A stretch of DNA of 47,425 bases. Origin: CAYWNA01 sp964459305 (GTDB taxonomy: Bacteria; Planctomycetota; Planctomycetia; Pirellulales; Pirellulaceae). The notes below the pieces were generated by a model. That model was not told the origin of the DNA. It ran no database searches and saw nothing but the letters and a program-made list of their open reading frames with translations. A program made the translations under genes and the position numbers. The number at the start of each line of letters is the position of its first letter. The first letter of the stretch is position 1. The stretch spans positions 1-47,425 of the forward strand of contig CAYWNA010000083.1 in the NCBI GenBank assembly GCA_964459305.1, read 5' to 3'. Below, one piece after another: positions 32,786 to 41,209 of the stretch.

Positions 32786-34723
32786 ATGTCGAACGACTTC
32801 AAACCATACATACCGGCATCGAAAACGCTTCCGGAGTTTACGTTCCAGGCCGTGATGTTGGGAATCATCCTGAGCCTGATCATGTGCGCGGCCAATATCT
32901 ACGTGGGCTTGTATGCCGGCATGACGGTCAGTGCGGCGATCCCGGCCTCGGTCATTTCCATGGGTGTGCTGCGCGGGCTGATGCGGCGCGGAACGATCCT
33001 TGAAAACAACGTGGTACACACCATCGCCAGTTCCGGAGAGAGCCTGGCAGCGGGAATCATCTTCACCGTACCCGCGCTCGTTCTATTGGGGCTGTGGGAC
33101 GGATTCAACTACTGGGAAACGACGCTGATTGCCATGTCCGGCGGTGTGATGGGGGTGGTGATGATGATCCCCCTGCGCAAGCCAATGATCATCGAACAGA
33201 AAGAACTTCGTTTTCCCGAAGGAGTCGCCTGTGCCGAAGTATTGAAGGCCGGGGACCGCGGCGGCGCCGAGATGCTGGGCATCTTCGCGGCTCTGGGTAT
33301 CGGGGCTCTGTTCAAGTCGTTGATCTCGGTGGTCGGGCTGTTCAAAGGTTCCGTCGAATGGGGCTGGCGAATCGGGAAAACGGGCTTCTACGTGGGAACG
33401 GATATTTCGCCCATGCTGATGGCCGTGGGTTTCATTGTGGGATGGGAGGTGTCGTTGCTTGTGTTCCTTGGCGGAGCGATCTCTTTCGTGGGTGCTATTC
33501 CCGTGTTGGCTTACGGTGCAGACTTCAGCGTCCACTCGCCGACGGACGTGTTGATGGGCGTCTGGGACGAGCAAATCCGCTTCTTTGGCATCGGTGCCAT
33601 GCTCGTGGCCGGAACCTACTCGATCCTCAAGATCGCCGGCAGCATGGGAGCCGCCTTGCGCACCGCGGTCAGCGGAATCACAGGGCTGGAGGACACGTCC
33701 AGCTTGCCTCGGACCGAACAGGGGATTACGGGGAAGTGGCTATTCGGACTGATGGTGATCAGCCTGGTGCTGAGCGGGACGGTGTACTGGACCATGACGC
33801 ACAGCCACCTCACCACCGCGGTCACAACGGTCACGATGTTCGTACTAGCGTTCTTTTTCGTCGCGGTGGCCAGTTACATCGTCGGCCTCGTTGGCTCGTC
33901 CAATAGCCCGGTCTCCGGTATGACGATATGCACGGTGTTAATTACCGCCGGCCTGCTGCTCATGTTGGGATACACCGGCAAGGCCGGGATGCTGGCCACG
34001 CTGGGCGTGGCTGGAGTCGTGTGCTGTGCGGCATGTACCTCCGGAGATATTTGCCAAGACCTGAAGATCGGGCACATCGTCGGCGCCACCCCGCGGCGGC
34101 TCCAGATGGGCGAGGTCATCGGTGCGATGCTTCCTGCTTTCATTATCGCGCCCACCATGCAATTGCTCCAGAACGCCTACGGCATCGGCACACCGGTCAG
34201 GGAAGGCGTGGCAGCGTTGAGAGCGCCGCAAGGCGTGATGTTCGAGAAGCTGGTGGGAGGCATCTTCGGATCGGGTAAGGACCTGCCGTGGGATTTGGTT
34301 GGATACGGTGCCGCTGTCGGTGTGGCCGCGATTGTAGTTGACCGTTTCTTTCTTCAGCCGCGCAACACGAAGTTCCGCCTCCATCCCATGCCGCTGGCCG
34401 TTGGAATGTACTTGCCCTGGACCGTCACGTTTCCGATCCTGATGGGCGGGTTTGTGTACTTGGTTGTTGAACGCTGGTCCATCGCGCGAGGCGATTCGCC
34501 CGATACCCGGCAGTCGGTCGTACATCGAGGCCTTCTGTTTTCATCGGGACTTGTAGCAGGCGAGGCGATCATGGGGATACTGATCGCGATGTTGGTGATG
34601 ACGCAGATCGAGATGCCTTTCCTGAAAGGCTGGGCTGACGGTGGTCTGATCGTGGATTTCGTTTCGCTGCTGGCGTTGGCTGGCGTGATCGGATTGTTAA
34701 TGCACAAAACGTTGAGGAAGTGA
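32786..34723 (+). CDS. OPT family oligopeptide transporter
   Basis: A 645-residue inner-membrane protein with about 15 hydrophobic segments. The N-terminal signature EFTFQAVMLGIILSLIMCAA, then NIYVGLYAGMTVSAAIPASV, and the later RFPEGVACAEVLKAGDRGG and SSNSPVSGMTICTVLITAG are hallmarks of the prokaryotic OPT family (TIGR00728/TIGR00733-like). These import oligopeptides or metal chelates. The ATG at 32786 follows GAGGCGAATC, a usable ribosome site. The next gene on the same strand, a PHP-type hydrolase, begins 37 bp after the stop, suggesting an operon. Confidence 0.93.
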   Translation: MSNDFKPYIPASKTLPEFTFQAVMLGIILSLIMCAANIYVGLYAGMTVSAAIPASVISMGVLRGLMRRGTILENNVVHTIASSGESLAAGIIFTVPALVLLGLWDGFNYWETTLIAMSGGVMGVVMMIPLRKPMIIEQKELRFPEGVACAEVLKAGDRGGAEMLGIFAALGIGALFKSLISVVGLFKGSVEWGWRIGKTGFYVGTDISPMLMAVGFIVGWEVSLLVFLGGAISFVGAIPVLAYGADFSVHSPTDVLMGVWDEQIRFFGIGAMLVAGTYSILKIAGSMGAALRTAVSGITGLEDTSSLPRTEQGITGKWLFGLMVISLVLSGTVYWTMTHSHLTTAVTTVTMFVLAFFFVAVASYIVGLVGSSNSPVSGMTICTVLITAGLLLMLGYTGKAGMLATLGVAGVVCCAACTSGDICQDLKIGHIVGATPRRLQMGEVIGAMLPAFIIAPTMQLLQNAYGIGTPVREGVAALRAPQGVMFEKLVGGIFGSGKDLPWDLVGYGAAVGVAAIVVDRFFLQPRNTKFRLHPMPLAVGMYLPWTVTFPILMGGFVYLVVERWSIARGDSPDTRQSVVHRGLLFSSGLVAGEAIMGILIAMLVMTQIEMPFLKGWADGGLIVDFVSLLALAGVIGLLMHKTLRK

Positions 34724-34760
34724 GTGGAGTTTTACAGGTCCATACTTTGAGGTGTTATCT

Positions 34761-36353
34761 ATGCCCGAGCATGAACTTTCGCGTCGGCAATTCGTGGGTG
34801 GCTCTCTGGCTGCCTCGTTGCTGGCTGGTGTCCAATTCGAGTCCCACGCGGTAGGCGGTGAGGACGGTGCAAAGTATCGTCTGTTTTGGGGCGATCTGCA
34901 CAATCACAACGAAGTTGGCTATGCCAAAGGCTCGCTTCAGCGGTCGATCGACAACGCCCGTGAGCATCTTGACTTTTTCGCCTTTACGGGTCATGCCTCA
35001 TGGCACGATATGCCGGAGATGCCGGGCGACAGGCATATGAAATGGGTCGACGGTTTCAAAGCCCAAGCCGACCACTGGCCGAAGACCCGGCAGATGATCC
35101 GCGAGGCCAACACGGAGGATTTCACGGCGTTGTTGGGCTACGAATGGCATTCCAGCCGCTTCGGCGACTACTGCCCAATCTTTCCCGAAGACCAGCCGGA
35201 CCTGTATCTACCCGACCACGTGGAGAAACTACTTGACTTTGCCGAAGCAAAAGGGGCACTGGCCGTCCCTCACCACGTTGCCTACAAACGCGGCTGGCGG
35301 GGTGCCAACTTCGACCATTTCCGAGCGTCGGCGTCACCAATCGTCGAGTTCTTCTCGGAACACGGCTGCAGCGAAAGCGTCACCTCGCCCGAGCCCTACA
35401 TCCGACATAGCATGGGCGGTCGCGAGACGGCGAATACGATTCAACGTCAACTGGAGAAAGGGCTCCGCTTCGGCTTCGTCGCCTCATCCGACTCGCACCG
35501 CGGCTATCCCGGCGCCTACGGCGAAGGCGTGGTAGGCGTCTGGGCACGCGACGTGTCGGCTGCGTCGCTGTTCGAGGCATTTCGCGCCCGCCGGACCTAC
35601 GCCGCCACCGGTGACCGCATCATGCTGGACGTGATGCTCAACGACCGCCCCATGGGCTCAGAAGTTCCCGCCGTCGCCGACCGACAGATCGACGTCCGCG
35701 TTCACGGCCAAGACGCCATTGCCATGATCGAAGTGATCCGCAACGGCAAGGTCATCCATCGTCACTTCCCAGAAGACCATTTCGCCGGGCCTTTGCACTT
35801 GCCAGGTAAGGCCAAATGCCGCATTCAATACGGTTGGGGTCCGTGGGCGGCGCTGGATCTTGGACGTACGTGCATTTGGGACATGGACGTGCGGATCGAA
35901 GGCGGCCGCTTCCTTCGTGCTGTCCCGTGTTTCCAATCGGCACCTTACGAAGAGGAGTTGCGTGATCGACTCCGCGCGGTCTCCCCGAGTCGACTTCGCC
36001 TGACGTCCTACACGTCTCGCGTGAAGTGTTATTCAGAGGATCCCACGAAGGCCGTCGTGTGCGAGCTGGAAGCCGAGCCAAATGCTGTTCTGGAAGTGAA
36101 GCTCCGCGAGCCTTGCGAGCATACCGTGCGCGCCCGATTGGCAGACTTAGCCAGTGACAACGTGGTCACGATCACCGGCGGTTTCACCACCGAGAGCCAC
36201 ATCATCCACCGTCTGCTCGCCCCGGACGAATATACCACCGAATTCCGCTGCCAAGATCGCCGCCGTGCCGAGGAAGGTACCGACTGGTACTACGTGCGAG
36301 TCACCGAGAAAAGCGGGCATCTGGCCTGGTCCAGCCCGATCTGGGTTGGCTAG
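34761..36353 (+). CDS. PHP-type metallohydrolase (DUF3604-like), Tat-exported
   Basis: A 530-residue protein with a Tat signal (LSRRQFVGGSLAASLLAG). The mature part opens with LFWGDLHNHNEVGYAKGS, the D-x-H-x-H metal motif of the PHP superfamily, then FFAFTGHASWHD, LLGYEWHSS, ALAVPHHVAYKRGW and VASSDSHRGYPG, the further His/Asp/Glu ligands expected for a tri-metal PHP site. The last third is beta-rich and typical of DUF3604 proteins. Substrate is unknown; a phosphoester is the usual guess. The ATG at 34761 is chosen because GAGGTG lies six bases upstream; the GTG at 34752 lies inside that ribosome site. It is downstream of the OPT transporter, same strand. Confidence 0.83.
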   Translation: MPEHELSRRQFVGGSLAASLLAGVQFESHAVGGEDGAKYRLFWGDLHNHNEVGYAKGSLQRSIDNAREHLDFFAFTGHASWHDMPEMPGDRHMKWVDGFKAQADHWPKTRQMIREANTEDFTALLGYEWHSSRFGDYCPIFPEDQPDLYLPDHVEKLLDFAEAKGALAVPHHVAYKRGWRGANFDHFRASASPIVEFFSEHGCSESVTSPEPYIRHSMGGRETANTIQRQLEKGLRFGFVASSDSHRGYPGAYGEGVVGVWARDVSAASLFEAFRARRTYAATGDRIMLDVMLNDRPMGSEVPAVADRQIDVRVHGQDAIAMIEVIRNGKVIHRHFPEDHFAGPLHLPGKAKCRIQYGWGPWAALDLGRTCIWDMDVRIEGGRFLRAVPCFQSAPYEEELRDRLRAVSPSRLRLTSYTSRVKCYSEDPTKAVVCELEAEPNAVLEVKLREPCEHTVRARLADLASDNVVTITGGFTTESHIIHRLLAPDEYTTEFRCQDRRRAEEGTDWYYVRVTEKSGHLAWSSPIWVG

Positions 36354-36413
36354 CCACGACATGCGGTGAGGACGTAATTTCGGATCGTGGCAGAAATAGC
36401 CCCGACTTTCATC

Positions 36414-36450
36414 GTAGCCGAAGTCGCCAGACTTTGGCGAGTTCGGCTAC
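36414..36450. repeat. REP-like element, family A copy 4 (internal deletion, opposite orientation)
   Basis: A single complete unit (GTAG, stem CCGAAGTC / GACTTTGG, loop GCCA) joined directly to CGAGTTCGGCTAC, the outer half of a facing unit. The order of stem variants shows it is inverted relative to copies 1, 2, 3 and 5, and has lost the loop and half of the second unit. It lies between the convergent PHP and kinase genes. Confidence 0.8.
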
Positions 36451-36475
36451 GGCGGATGAACGCTTCTCGGCGATC

Positions 36476-38641
36476 CTATGGATTGCTCAGGGCCTTTTCG
36501 ATGGCCTGCTCCACGGTGATCACACAATTGGGTAGTGCGGCCTGGAGATCGGCCACGCCGGCGGCACTAACCTTTGCCTTTTGCAGGTTCAGAACCCGAA
36601 GGCATTTCATCTGTCTGAGGTGCACTAAACCATCGTCCGTGACGGCTGTGTAGGCAAGGTGCAATTCCGTGAGTTGCGGTAGTTGCACCAACTGCTCGAG
36701 TCCTGTATCCGTAATCGACGTCCAGGAAAGGTCCAGTGCTGCAAGTTTGGGCATGTCTGCCAGATGCTGCAGTCCACTGTCGGTTATCTCCGTACCTGAA
36801 AGAAGCAGTCTATCGAGCGAATCGGCAGCCTTAAGTCCTTCTAGTCCTGCATCCGCGACTTCCGTGGAACTCAGATTCAGAAGCGAAAGTCTTGGCATGG
36901 CAACAAGATGTTCCACATCTTTGTCGGTGAATGGTATGCTGGCCAACGTCAGCGAAAAGACCTTTTCGAGATCCTTGAGCCGGCCGAGGGCGTTTTCCTC
37001 GAATTCGACGTTCCGAAGCGAAAGTCCCGTCAGGTCTGGCAACTCCACGAGGATGTCCATCTGGGCATCCGTAAGTCGAAGCCGCTTTAGCGTCTGTAAT
37101 TTGAGATATTGGAGCTTCGTCAAGTCTCTTAGGTGCTTCAACTCACCTGCCGTCACGTTCTCGCTTTCCTGGAAAGCAATCGAGGTAATGTGGAAGCTCT
37201 GATTGGGCAGTTCCTCCACGGCCGTTGGCTTCACGGTGTCGCCGGAAACGGAAATCTGCAAGTCCCCGCCGTTTTGCAGTACCCATTCCGCCGCTTGTCT
37301 GTCGTGATCGGTGCTCGAAGAGCCACCGTTCGAAATCTGTAGAACATCACTCGGCGGCACATTGCCATGAACGTCGCCACTGGTGGTCGCTCGCAAGTCG
37401 CCGCTCTCAGGCACTTCCGTCCTCGTTCTGCAGATCCACACGACTGCCCCCAGCAGAACCGCGATGAGTGCGACGACGGTCCGTGGCTTCCTGACTCGGG
37501 AGGAAGACGCCGGCTTTGCGATTGGCTCGACCGCATGGCTCGACTCTGTGCCGGTGTGAGCGGATGACGCATACTCCGCCGTGCTGGCCACTGAATCTTC
37601 CGTTTTCGCCTGCGCGGATTTTTCTGGGCGGGCGCCGGTCATCAAGTTGACCAGATCGCAACCTTCGCAAAAACGCTCCAACGCTGTCACCACATCCCCA
37701 GGCGTGGGAAATCGCTCATCAGGATCCTTGGCCACCATGCGCTCGACTACAGCGTTCAGTGCGTTTGGTACGTCTCGCTTGGGCTGAATGGGCGGGATCG
37801 GCGTCTTCACGTGGGCCATCATCTTCCTGAAATGGCTCTCATGCTCCGAATCGGCGAATGGAGCACGGCCCGTCAACAGCTTGTAGAACGTACAACCGAG
37901 ACTGTAGATGTCGGCACGGACGTCGACGGTGTGGCTGTCAAAAACCTGTTCCGGAGCCATGTAGTCCGCGGTGCCCATGGCTTGACCCGTGCTGGTCATT
38001 TCCGGCCCGTCGGTCGGGTCGACGTTAAGCAGTGCCAAGCCAAGATCCAGGATCTTGACCTCGCCCTTGGTGGTCAGCATCAAGTTCGACGGCTTGATGT
38101 CACGATGCACCAAGCCGTTTTCGTGGGCGTAGTGGAGACCCGATGCCGCCTGTCGGATGATTTCGCACGCGTCCGCAATCGGGAGCGGGCCGCGGCGTTC
38201 GACCACGGCCGATAGACCCGTCCCCTCGACGTATTCCATCACCAAGACGTTGGTGCCTTCGATATCGCGGGCGTCGCAAGCCTGAACGATGTTCGGGTGG
38301 TCCAGCCCACCCACAGCTTTCATCTCACGTTCGAATCGGGCGACTGCGATTTCATCTTGCACGCGATCCGCAGGAAGCAGCTTCAAGGCAACCGTCTTGC
38401 CGAGTCTGGTCTGAATCGCCTTGTAGACGGTGCCCATTCCGCCTTGGCCGATCTTCTTCAGCAACTTGTAGTCGCCGAGTTCGCCCAGATCGGCTGATTC
38501 CCCCGATTCGTTCGGCAGCGGCGTTTCGACACCTGTTGCCTTTTGCCCCGCGACTGGCTCCTCGGATTCTCCGCCGCCCGCACGCTGGCTGCCGCTTTTG
38601 GTATCCTGTACTTGACCGGGTAACGTCTCGTCGAGAGTCAT
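36476..38641 (-). CDS. Membrane serine/threonine protein kinase with C-terminal LRR domain
   Basis: A 721-residue protein. The kinase domain (residues about 58-330) has the glycine loop IGQGGMGTVYKA, Lys87 (VALKLL), the catalytic loop HRDIKPSN (His179-Asp181), DLG at 199-201 and MAPEQ, so it should be active. A single TM helix (388-404, VVALIAVLLGAVVWIC) separates it from an outer part. About 490-710 is a leucine-rich repeat array with LTDAQMDILVELPDLTGLSL-like repeats. Planctomycetes have many such PknB-type kinases. It begins 2 bp after the stop of the STAS gene, so the two are almost certainly one transcript. Confidence 0.93.
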   Translation of the reverse strand: MTLDETLPGQVQDTKSGSQRAGGGESEEPVAGQKATGVETPLPNESGESADLGELGDYKLLKKIGQGGMGTVYKAIQTRLGKTVALKLLPADRVQDEIAVARFEREMKAVGGLDHPNIVQACDARDIEGTNVLVMEYVEGTGLSAVVERRGPLPIADACEIIRQAASGLHYAHENGLVHRDIKPSNLMLTTKGEVKILDLGLALLNVDPTDGPEMTSTGQAMGTADYMAPEQVFDSHTVDVRADIYSLGCTFYKLLTGRAPFADSEHESHFRKMMAHVKTPIPPIQPKRDVPNALNAVVERMVAKDPDERFPTPGDVVTALERFCEGCDLVNLMTGARPEKSAQAKTEDSVASTAEYASSAHTGTESSHAVEPIAKPASSSRVRKPRTVVALIAVLLGAVVWICRTRTEVPESGDLRATTSGDVHGNVPPSDVLQISNGGSSSTDHDRQAAEWVLQNGGDLQISVSGDTVKPTAVEELPNQSFHITSIAFQESENVTAGELKHLRDLTKLQYLKLQTLKRLRLTDAQMDILVELPDLTGLSLRNVEFEENALGRLKDLEKVFSLTLASIPFTDKDVEHLVAMPRLSLLNLSSTEVADAGLEGLKAADSLDRLLLSGTEITDSGLQHLADMPKLAALDLSWTSITDTGLEQLVQLPQLTELHLAYTAVTDDGLVHLRQMKCLRVLNLQKAKVSAAGVADLQAALPNCVITVEQAIEKALSNP

Positions 38642-38643
38642 CC

Positions 38644-39099
38644 TTAACCGCCCAGCGCACTTTCCTCGTCCTCGGCAAAATTGAATAGGCTCTCCAGTTT
38701 CGTGATCTGAAGGACCTCACGCACGATCGGCTGCACCCCACACAGGGTGAGCTTTCCGTCGGCGCCGTGAACCATCATTCGGAGTTGAAGCAATTCATTG
38801 ACGAATGTGCTGCTGACCCACTCGATCCCTGATAAATTGACGATGATCCGAGGTGCCGAGCGGGAACTGAGCACCTTCTTGCCGACGAGTTGCATGTTGG
38901 CTCTCTCGGGATCGACGGTAGGCAGCACGTTGACAATGACAGCATCGTGGGCCTCTTGGACTCGGCACCAAACGAACCGTCCGCAGATGGAACATTTGGC
39001 ACCCGTACCAAACGTCGATGGCTCAACGGCCACCTCTTCAACGCAAACCGGGCACCAGTGTGAAAGATAATCCGTTGTTTGAGATGTACCGGCCACCAC
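38644..39099 (-). CDS. Zinc-ribbon/STAS domain protein (anti-sigma factor antagonist-like)
   Basis: A 151-residue cytoplasmic protein. Residues about 15-45 hold two Cys pairs (CPVC, CSICG) like a zinc ribbon. The rest is a STAS domain of the SpoIIAA type (APRIIVNLSGIEWVSSTFVNELLQL, GADGKLTLCGVQPIVREVLQI, LESLFNFAEDEESAL). In this family a Ser after the 'G' of the second strand is phosphorylated by a kinase of the anti-sigma type; here SST sits at that place. The start is GTG (39099) with GGAGG five bases upstream. It directly precedes the LRR-kinase gene (2 bp gap). Phosphorylation of this STAS by that kinase is a reasonable inference, but not shown. Confidence 0.87.
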   Translation of the reverse strand: MVAGTSQTTDYLSHWCPVCVEEVAVEPSTFGTGAKCSICGRFVWCRVQEAHDAVIVNVLPTVDPERANMQLVGKKVLSSRSAPRIIVNLSGIEWVSSTFVNELLQLRMMVHGADGKLTLCGVQPIVREVLQITKLESLFNFAEDEESALGG

Positions 39100-39141
39100 T
39101 TCGCCTCCGCCTCTCCAAAAGGGACTGGGTAATTCGGAGAT

Positions 39142-40113
39142 CTATCCTCCCTCGTCCAGCTTGGCCTCTTCATTCTGCAACTCTTGCGCGATTTCTTCCA
39201 GTCGTTTCACGGAATTCTTCAGTTCTTCGGTGGTTTCGCCGGCCTGCTGCAAATGTTTTGCAGCCATTTCGACAACTCGACGGGCGTGCCTCAGTCTAGA
39301 GGCGGCGGTTTTTCGCAGCACGCGCTGCTGCATTTCGCCCGGCTGCAGTGGCATCGGTGGCCTTGCACGTGGCTGAACTTGGACGGCCCGCATCTGAATT
39401 CCGCCGCCGGCCTGTTTGGCATATTTCCCGTAGATCTTATGGGCTTCGGGATGGGTCTTTTTGAGCTCATCCACCGTCTTGGCGGAGTACTTCTGAGTTG
39501 TTTCCTTTCCGTCCTTCTTCTCGCTCACTTCGATGCGGATGCCACCCGTGGGATCTTCGGTGATCTTGATCTTTCGGCGGTTGTCTTCAACCTCGATTTC
39601 CTTCACGCCGTTCGCGCCGTTGTTTATCCTGACGCGCCGAACCAGACGGCCCGCGTTGACCCGAGGTGCGATTTGGCCTCCCGGAAAAACAGCCCTTTGG
39701 GCGGGTGGCTTTGGGTCCAGAACCTCCTTGGCGCGGCGGGCCGCCGACTCGTGGTCGCTTTCGGCCACTCTCTTGAGGGCCTCCTTGGCCGCCTCCTTCA
39801 TCGCCTTGTCACCCTTGAGATGCTTGCGCAGAATCGCGATAGCCCGCAGAGTAACCTCGCGACTCTGGCCAAGTGCCGCTTCGGCCAGTGCGGGACACGC
39901 GGCCTTGCCGACTGCTTCCAAGTTGCGGCTGGCCTCGTTGCGCTCAGCGAAACGATCCGAATCCAACTGTTTGATCCACTTGGCCACGCTGACGATCTGG
40001 GCTGGATCCTGCGAAGGCGTATTTTCCTGCGATTTTCCTGCCGAAACCGACAGAACCACTGCACACAACGCGGCAAAAACCGCGACGTTTGCCAACGACT
40101 TTGTCCACGACAT
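39142..40113 (-). CDS. Secreted HEAT-repeat-like protein with charged coiled-coil tail
   Basis: A 323-residue protein with signal peptide (NVAVFAALCAVVLSVSAGKS). Residues about 35-125 look like HEAT/armadillo-type helices (KWIKQLDSDRFAERNEASRN, LGQSREVTLRAIAILRKH). A central basic beta-rich part follows (VEDNRRKIKITEDPTGGIRI), then a helical, Glu/Lys-rich C-terminus (about 265-323) with coiled-coil character. The ATG at 40113 has GGAGGTG seven bases upstream; the frame to 40161 is not used. I do not recognise a specific family; similar HEAT-like lipoprotein/secreted proteins are common in planctomycetes. It is on the same strand as the STAS-kinase pair, 42 bp upstream. Confidence 0.72.
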   Translation of the reverse strand: MSWTKSLANVAVFAALCAVVLSVSAGKSQENTPSQDPAQIVSVAKWIKQLDSDRFAERNEASRNLEAVGKAACPALAEAALGQSREVTLRAIAILRKHLKGDKAMKEAAKEALKRVAESDHESAARRAKEVLDPKPPAQRAVFPGGQIAPRVNAGRLVRRVRINNGANGVKEIEVEDNRRKIKITEDPTGGIRIEVSEKKDGKETTQKYSAKTVDELKKTHPEAHKIYGKYAKQAGGGIQMRAVQVQPRARPPMPLQPGEMQQRVLRKTAASRLRHARRVVEMAAKHLQQAGETTEELKNSVKRLEEIAQELQNEEAKLDEGG

Positions 40114-40521
40114 GGAATTGCACCTCCGCCGTGATCTGTGTCGAACCGGGGCCAAAACCATCCAGTCTAGCCCGATTATATACGCTTTATGCGGGAGTCA
40201 ACACTGACTTCGAGATCCAAGAATTTTGGCATCGGTCCTCGCCAAACTCGACCAATGGCAGCCCGTAATACCCTCGAAGAAATGGACTTGTTTCTCTGAA
40301 ATCAGCTGCAAGTGTCTGAAATATTAGTACTTACGTCGACCAGATCAATCTTGACGGGCATTTCCGGGTATGTATAATTCCGTCAGTTGGCAAATTCGGT
40401 AAAATCGGAAGAACCGGATAAGCCTGCCAGATGGAGCGATCCAGAAAGGTGTGCTAACTAAGTATGTCGCGAGGTTTTGATCATCGAGGTAGCTAAGGAC
40501 TAGCACAGTTGGCTAGGAAGG
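40114..40521. other. 408-bp divergent intergenic region with promoter
   Basis: Separates the HEAT-like gene (minus) from the HTH-REC gene (plus). It is noticeably more A+T-rich than the genes and contains the promoter at 40351-40378. The rest shows no coding frame or hairpin that I can support. Confidence 0.6.
40351..40378 (+). promoter_or_regulatory. Sigma-70-type promoter upstream of the HTH-REC regulator
   Basis: TTGACG (40351-40356), 16-base spacer, TATAAT (40373-40378). This is the best housekeeping-type promoter in the window. It implies a leader of about 135 bases before the regulator gene. Confidence 0.65.
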
Positions 40522-41121
40522 ATGTCGAAAGCCATGACAGCAAAAACTGTTTTCACGACAGGCGAAGCGGCCAAGATCTGCAAGGTGAGTCAGCAGACCA
40601 TTATCCGTTGTTTCGACAACGGCTCGTTGAAAGGATTCCGAGTTCCGGGAAGCCGCTTTCGTCGGATCCCGCGCGATCAGTTGTACTCTTTCATGAAGGA
40701 CAACGGAATTCCGACGGATGCCCTGGAGAGCGGCAAGCGGAAACTCCTGATCGTAGACGATGACGAAGAGTTGGTGGAACTGCTGACCGACGTGTTCGCG
40801 AAGGACAACCGGTTCGACATCCGTACGGCAAACAACGGCTTTGACGCCGGCATGTTGGTCAAGGAATTCCGGCCGGACCTGGTCGTGTTGGACGTCATGC
40901 TGCCGGACATCAACGGCAAGGAAGTATGCCTGCGAGTTCGCAGCGACGACAGCCTGGAGGCAGTGAAGATCATCTGCATTTCGGGTATGGTCGAACAAGA
41001 CAAAGTTGCTGAGCTGAGAGCCGCTGGTGCCAACGATTTCATGCACAAGCCGTTCAACGTGGATCGCTTGCTGGATCGGGCTTGCGATTTACTGGACATG
41101 GAACGAGCGGCCGTTGCTTGA
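40522..41121 (+). CDS. Response regulator with N-terminal excisionase/MerR-type HTH and C-terminal REC domain
   Basis: A 199-residue cytoplasmic protein. Residues about 9-60 are an excisionase-family helix-turn-helix (FTTGEAAKICKVSQQTIIRC, GFRVPGSRFRRIPRDQL). Residues about 73-193 are a receiver domain with acidic pocket Asp79-81, phosphoacceptor Asp124 (VVLDVMLP), and Lys176 (HKPF). The order is opposite to the usual REC-then-DNA-binding layout, but is seen in planctomycetes. AGGAAGG directly abuts the ATG at 40522; the second ATG at 40534 is an alternative start. It is followed by a terminator-like hairpin and then a histidine kinase gene, which is its likely partner. Confidence 0.9.
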   Translation: MSKAMTAKTVFTTGEAAKICKVSQQTIIRCFDNGSLKGFRVPGSRFRRIPRDQLYSFMKDNGIPTDALESGKRKLLIVDDDEELVELLTDVFAKDNRFDIRTANNGFDAGMLVKEFRPDLVVLDVMLPDINGKEVCLRVRSDDSLEAVKIICISGMVEQDKVAELRAAGANDFMHKPFNVDRLLDRACDLLDMERAAVA

Positions 41122-41158
41122 ACGTCGCCAATTCCCCTCCTTTTTTCGTTAGACCAAT

Positions 41159-41199
41159 CACGCGTGCATTGCGTTTCATGACGCTGCACGCGTGTTTTT
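41159..41199 (+). terminator. Rho-independent terminator between regulator and kinase genes
   Basis: Stem CACGCGTGCA (41159-41168) with its exact complement (41185-41194), extended by GCGT/ACGC inside and followed by TTTTT (41195-41199). It ends only 11 bp before the kinase ATG at 41210, so it may act as an attenuator. Confidence 0.82.
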
Positions 41200-41209
41200 C
41201 GTGTTGTCC

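Noticed and set aside
41192..41209. GTG start for the histidine kinase
   Set aside because: It lies inside the terminator stem and its U-tract, leaving no ribosome site.
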